Positions 59,641 through 64,000 of a stretch of 64,000 nucleotides of DNA are shown one piece after another. This DNA is from Tenodera sinensis. Its lineage: Eukaryota; Arthropoda; Insecta; Mantodea; Mantidae. The notes under the pieces are model-generated. The model did not search any database, was not told the origin of the DNA, and saw only the letters and a program-made list of their open reading frames with translations. Numbering within the stretch: position 1 is the first letter of the stretch; each line of letters starts with the position of its first letter. Made by a program: the position numbers and the translations under genes. The stretch covers positions 125,161,412-125,225,411 of the forward strand of contig CM060967.1 in assembly GCA_030765045.1 (NCBI GenBank), written 5' to 3'.

Positions 59641-61787
59641 TAAAAAGTACGTACAAGAATAATGAGTTAATTTAGAAAATTATTTAATTCACCATATAGT
59701 TATTCCATGTTATAACTGAAAACAACGTTAAAAAATTTGTTTGTATACTCAGACCAAAACGGTTTTAATTTCTGAAAAGTACGCTACCCCAGTCAGCTAA
59801 CCTTGCAACCCTAAAGAAATTATATTTTTGAACGAATGAAGTTTTCATTGTTAGTTCAAATTGAAGCACAGCCCCAACAGTAAAGCAATGGAAACTGTAT
59901 CGAAATGAAAATATATAATGAAATAAACCCCATTTTTATACAAGTCACAATTTTGTATGGAATATTCTTTCTCATCAAATGGATCAATTAGGAGGGGTAA
60001 AGATTTTTCACACTAACCGTAATCAAATACCCATAGAACTATATAAGTGGCAATTGCTCTTAAAGTAATATGTGACAATGACAGTAATACTCTCTGAGAA
60101 ATATATTATGTGCAAGTTGCCAACCCTGGTAGTGTTCAAGTGATCTATTTAACACTCAGAATTTTCTGCAGCCCTTTCAGCTTTCAGCTCTTCTGTAGTT
60201 CTTTCTAATGTTCTGAGCTTCTAGTGTGTATTAGGCTTGTATTAGGTCACTTACTGGTGTCAAGGTACACAACTTTCAATCTAACCATGGTTTGAATTAG
60301 AAGAACGTGATCTTGACATTTATACATCCAACGAAACATAACAAGGTTTTAATTCATTTTAGCTTTAATTCAGTAGTATCAGAGTTGACACCAGAAACAT
60401 GAATTGAGGCTAAATGTCGTAGTTTCTTTTTCGTTCTTGCCTGTGAAATCACTTTTAGAAGTTTCACTTAACTCTGTCTAAATATTAATAAGGAAGATAA
60501 ACACTACGCAGTTTATATTTTAATGACTTAGCTATAAAGATGATGCGTGCATAAGCTAATGAGAGAAAACCGTAGGTCAAGTAAGTGTGAGTATTTTTCT
60601 TTGTAGAATTCTGTTTCTCAAGCAGTTCTCACATGTAATTTCAACAATAGTAGCAGAAGTGTTGATAATTTTCGGACAATTTAATTGAGGTTAAGGAATG
60701 TTCTTTTAATGATAATTACTTCGAGACCAAAGGTCAAGATATTATTGTCTTATAAAAAGACGCATGGGTATGAAAACAAAATTAAACAGTCGTGGAAAAC
60801 TAGAGCACAAGTGATACTCAGGTGATAACCACACAAAAAGTTTATTTATTATGAACTTACCTAATTCAGTGGCAGCCATGTTTGTCAGTCACTGCATGTA
60901 GATGATGATGCATACTTGTCAAATGGAAACAAATGCCTGGGACCTTTAAAATGATACGTTTCATTGAAATAAAATATGAAACAAGTAACTAAGTTCAGTA
61001 ATTTGGGCTAGGGAATATATTTAATAATTATTATGAACAGTGCAGTTGCAATTTATAGCTGATCATTAGATTTTTGAATTGAGATTTCAGATATAGAGGC
61101 ATTAAATTGTCATATACGAATTATCATATTTTATTTTGTACAAATTATCTTAGGTAATTTTTTTGTTCAGTGTCACCAACTGTATTCCATAAGTCGGTGA
61201 AAAACAACTTATTACGCATTGCAGTCGATTAACACTCAAAATATTACTTCATTTCAATTTGACAAGCGTGGTTTTAGTAATTGTTGTTTTAATAACTAAT
61301 GTATTTTTTCAGAGGAAAGGTTATTTGTTACTGTTAGAAATAATGTGAGGTTTATTTGAGATTATAAATTGGTTTTCTGTTATAACAAGCGAATATCGAA
61401 ATGCATGTAATTCTTGTGTTTCGCTTTTCTCAGTTGGCAGTGCTGAGTAATTTGAACTACACTAACCAAAATGAATATAACTTAGGTTATTTTTATTTGA
61501 ATTTAAGATTTTCTGGTCAAATCTTTGCAGTGTAGTATTAAAATTCATATTTTATTTGTGAAATAGTTGAGATAAATATCATTCGACGGTCTTGCCTTCC
61601 TAGATAAGGTAAGGTAAGGTTAGATAAGGCTATGATACTAGTTATAATTTGACTATTGATACTGGTGTAAATCACGTTTCCTCCCATATTTTCGTTCATG
61701 CTGGGGTGACATTCCTTGTTTATGCTCAGATATAGTTAAATGGAACTCACACTTGCAATTTCTGCTAACTTTATTAGTTGATGTTCT
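59641..61787. other. Non-coding DNA, no gene seen
   Basis: AT-rich. A short AAGGTAAGGTAAGGTTAG near 61606 is the only tandem feature. A donor-like TCAAGTAAGTGTG near 60579 has no supporting exon. Confidence 0.5.
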
Positions 61788-62039
61788 ACTAGTCCAGTTT
61801 AAATTAAGTTAATTTGTTGTTTACGTTGTCAATTGCTAGGATCACATCAGCGTCGCCGGTGTGCCGGAATTTTATCCTGCAGGAGTGCTTTTACATGCCA
61901 GTAAATCTAGTGACATGGAGCTGTCGTTTTTAAGCACACTTAAAAACCATCGGTCTGAACCGGATTTGAACCCGCGACCTTGGGATCATTAGGCCAGCGT
62001 CTAACCAACTGCGCTACCCAGGCCGAATTACTAGTCCAG
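61788..62039 (-). mobile_element. SINE B, copy 2, with 10-bp TSD
   Basis: TSD ACTAGTCCAG at 61788-61797 and 62030-62039. On the minus strand the head is TCGGCCTGGGTAGCGCAGTT, B box GGGTTCAAATCCGG, then body and tail as in the copy at 35.5 kb, ending AACGTAAACAACAAATTAAC. About 90% identical by eye to copy 1, so fairly young. Confidence 0.92.
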
Positions 62040-62603
62040 ACTTTGTCAAATGTGATATTACGGAACAACGGTTGGAATGATCAATGACTTTTTGGTGCTA
62101 CATCACGACCAAAACTTTATGCTGCTAGACGAGTCCATTTGAAAATTTCATTTCTTCCCACCAGAATATAATTGTGCCAATTATTTGCAACCTTTCAAAG
62201 AAGTTCTAGAGTTAAGAAAACCTTTGGATTGTTATCTTTATAGCTATCTGACAATATTTTTTAAGTCACACAGAACATTTCTTAGCATCCTTATTCTTCA
62301 GTGACCATTTAGAATCTGTCATTTTGCGAGGCCCGCATGTTTTAGAGAATACGGTTATATTCCATTCTTCCTGTATTTGTCTCTTAGTTTTCAAAGTCTT
62401 TCTTAAAGTGTTTCACATACAGTTGGCTGCTTCCTCATCTCTTCATGCAAGTTCGTAAGCTGGAATGTGAGTAAACTTTTCCTGCAATGCATATGTGTGT
62501 CTTCGTCCAAAACTCTGACCATTTTATCTATTTCTGTAGTTGATAAAGCATCTGGTATTATTATGTTATGTTCAAATCAGTCCCGGGATCTCCATGCTGC
62601 CCT
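62040..62603. other. Non-coding DNA, no gene seen
   Basis: Nothing recognised. Confidence 0.5.
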
Positions 62604-62688
62604 GACACCCCAGGAGTGAGTGAGTGAGTGTGTTGGGTTTAAGGGCCCGCCGACAACTTGGTCATTAGGGCCCCCGACACCCCAGGAG
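62604..62688 (-). mobile_element. 59-bp micro-retroposon with 13-bp TSD
   Basis: GACACCCCAGGAG occurs at 62604-62616 and 62676-62688 and brackets 59 bp. On the minus strand the insert begins GGGGGCCCTAATGACC, continues AAGTTGTCGGCGGGCCC, TTAAACCC and ends in an ACACACTCACTCACTCA tail. The two GGGCCC blocks can pair, with GAC/GTC inside, giving a small hairpin. It matches 18697-18751 from the first base to the tail. Confidence 0.8.
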
Positions 62689-63299
62689 GGTGGAATAATT
62701 GACACATTTTTTTTTATTCTTAACAAATGGATAATCAGAACAACTGGTATCAAAAAGATATTCGGTAAGTCCTTGTTTAGTGTATTTTCCAGGACGTCAG
62801 ATGAATTCTGTTTTTCATGGGGCCTAACTGTCATTGCATGATAAAGTGTTTGCTTTTTCATTGTTTTGAGGGAAATCCCATTTACCAAATTGCATAATTA
62901 GAGAGGAAATATCGGAAAACCACAAAGAGTGAACCAGAAAATCTAGAGAAGTAAAGATCATCAAGGTCGGTGACAGTTACTGTCCAAGGTTACCCGATTT
63001 CGAAATGTTTGTGAAACAGCTGCCACGTCCGTTATATTCCTGCTCCATAGCGTCCAAGAGCTGAAGCGTGCAGCAAAGAAATTTACAATTGTGTAAATAT
63101 TAAAATACTGGAATTAACAGACAGCTACTGCGCCATAATTACCTTCACATGAAGTTGTAAAACGGAAGAAGTAGATGAAGACGAAGAAAAGAGGAAGAAG
63201 TCAAAATGGACATAAATGTAAAGATACTTGGCTTTCCTTGGGTCACAACTGGAATTATCTTCATGTTTAACAATACAAAGCAAAGAAATGGTCGTCTCC
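62689..63299. other. Non-coding DNA, no gene seen
   Basis: Nothing recognised. Confidence 0.5.
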
Positions 63300-63617
63300 T
63301 TAACATGGTGGTGGCGCTGCGACTTATCAAGAGGGAGACCTGGGTTCGATTCCCGGTACCGGCGTAGTGGTTTTCTCCCGCCGAAAGACCTGGTCCGGGG
63401 TGCACTCAGCCTCGTTAGGTCCCTGAGGGGTTAATTAAAGAGATACTGGATTGAAAAGTAGCGGGCCTAGTTGCATAAACCACATAACGGCTGGGGCAAT
63501 TGGGATGCTGACCATATACCACCCTCCAGTACTGTACCCTACTCATGACGCCTGTAGTGGGCGGAGATGGGGGACGCAGCGGCTGGGTGGTAGACCTTGG
63601 GCTGTTGCACCTTGGGC
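63300..63617 (+). mobile_element. SINE C, copy 2
   Basis: CTGGGTTCGATTCCCGGTAC (B box), GAAAGACCTGGTCCGGGG, TGCACTCAGCCTCGTTAGGT, GATGCTGACCATATACCACC, CAGTACTGTACCC and ACGCCTGTAGTGGGCGGAGA follow the same order as copy 1 at 44.9 kb. The 3' end merges into (ATT)n. Confidence 0.85.
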
Positions 63618-63850
<233 letters not shown>

Positions 63851-64000
63851 TGTTAAAACAGGGAAGTTATAAGATGCAATATAACTAGTAAGAAACTGTT
63901 TATACTGCAATAATTTGTGTGATATATCCTTTTATAGCTTATACATGTAAAGATATGAGGGGCATCGGAAGATAATAAGTAGGGATACAAAAATAAGTGA

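Noticed and set aside
61604..61630. Telomere-like GGTAA/TTAGG repeat
   Set aside because: Only about three imperfect units, and the order AAGGT differs from the insect TTAGG repeat.

Overview
This is eukaryotic, gene-poor, AT-rich nuclear DNA. Single-base, di-, tri- and tetranucleotide repeats, tRNA-headed SINEs, decayed non-LTR (LINE) fragments and repeated families make up most of the recognisable content. No bacterial-style operon, no complete protein-coding gene and no convincing functional tRNA or rRNA gene can be read. The repeat style (many tRNA-derived SINE families of 200-600 bp, some with RTE-like TTAAAC tails, and eroded LINE RNase H domains) suggests a large arthropod genome, most likely an insect of the cockroach/locust/stick-insect type. 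That assignment is inference; no species marker was seen.

Layout. 1-8 kb: mostly unique AT-rich DNA with a CpG-rich, ETS-site-bearing island at 3.8 kb and a degenerate foldback repeat at 6.1 kb. 8-10 kb: SINE A copy with target-site duplications (TSDs), two shared repeats (H, F), a (GT)n tract and a fragment of dispersed repeat D. 12 kb: minus-strand LINE RNase H relic. 18-19.4 kb: a D copy holding two head-to-head SINEs, one of which carries a 55-bp micro-insertion with its own TSD. 21-28 kb: SINEs A, G and B, D fragments, homopolymers. 29 kb and 34 kb: GC-rich islets that could be a first exon or promoter and a small coding exon. 35.5 kb: SINE B. 36.7-37.2 kb: the best gene-like signal, namely branch point, pyrimidine tract, an acceptor fused to a perfect donor (ratchet-point architecture), an open 61-nt exon, a 110-nt GT-AG interval, a second open segment with a stop codon, and an AATAAA. 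37.5-39.4 kb: degenerate SINEs and a 300-bp TGAG/TGAA tract. 42.7-43.15 kb: probable solo LTR. 43.6-48.5 kb: SINE F, SINE C, repeat H and LINE RT/RNase H relics. 49.5-52.7 kb: two D copies, one split by a 175-bp near-perfect palindrome, then a LINE C-terminal relic. 55-57.6 kb: SINE G in both orientations. 58.8-59.6 kb: a long D copy. 61.8-64 kb: SINE B with TSD, a second TSD-flanked micro-insertion and SINE C ending in a long (ATT)n tract.

The most unusual content is (1) a 55-59 bp unit present twice with the same 5' edge, a short hairpin, a TTAAACCC plus ACTC-type tail and 11-13 bp TSDs, which looks like a minimal retroposon; and (2) the juxtaposed acceptor/donor at 36,755. All repeat families are defined only by comparison inside this window. 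The letter names (A, B, C, D, F, G, H, I, J, K) are mine.
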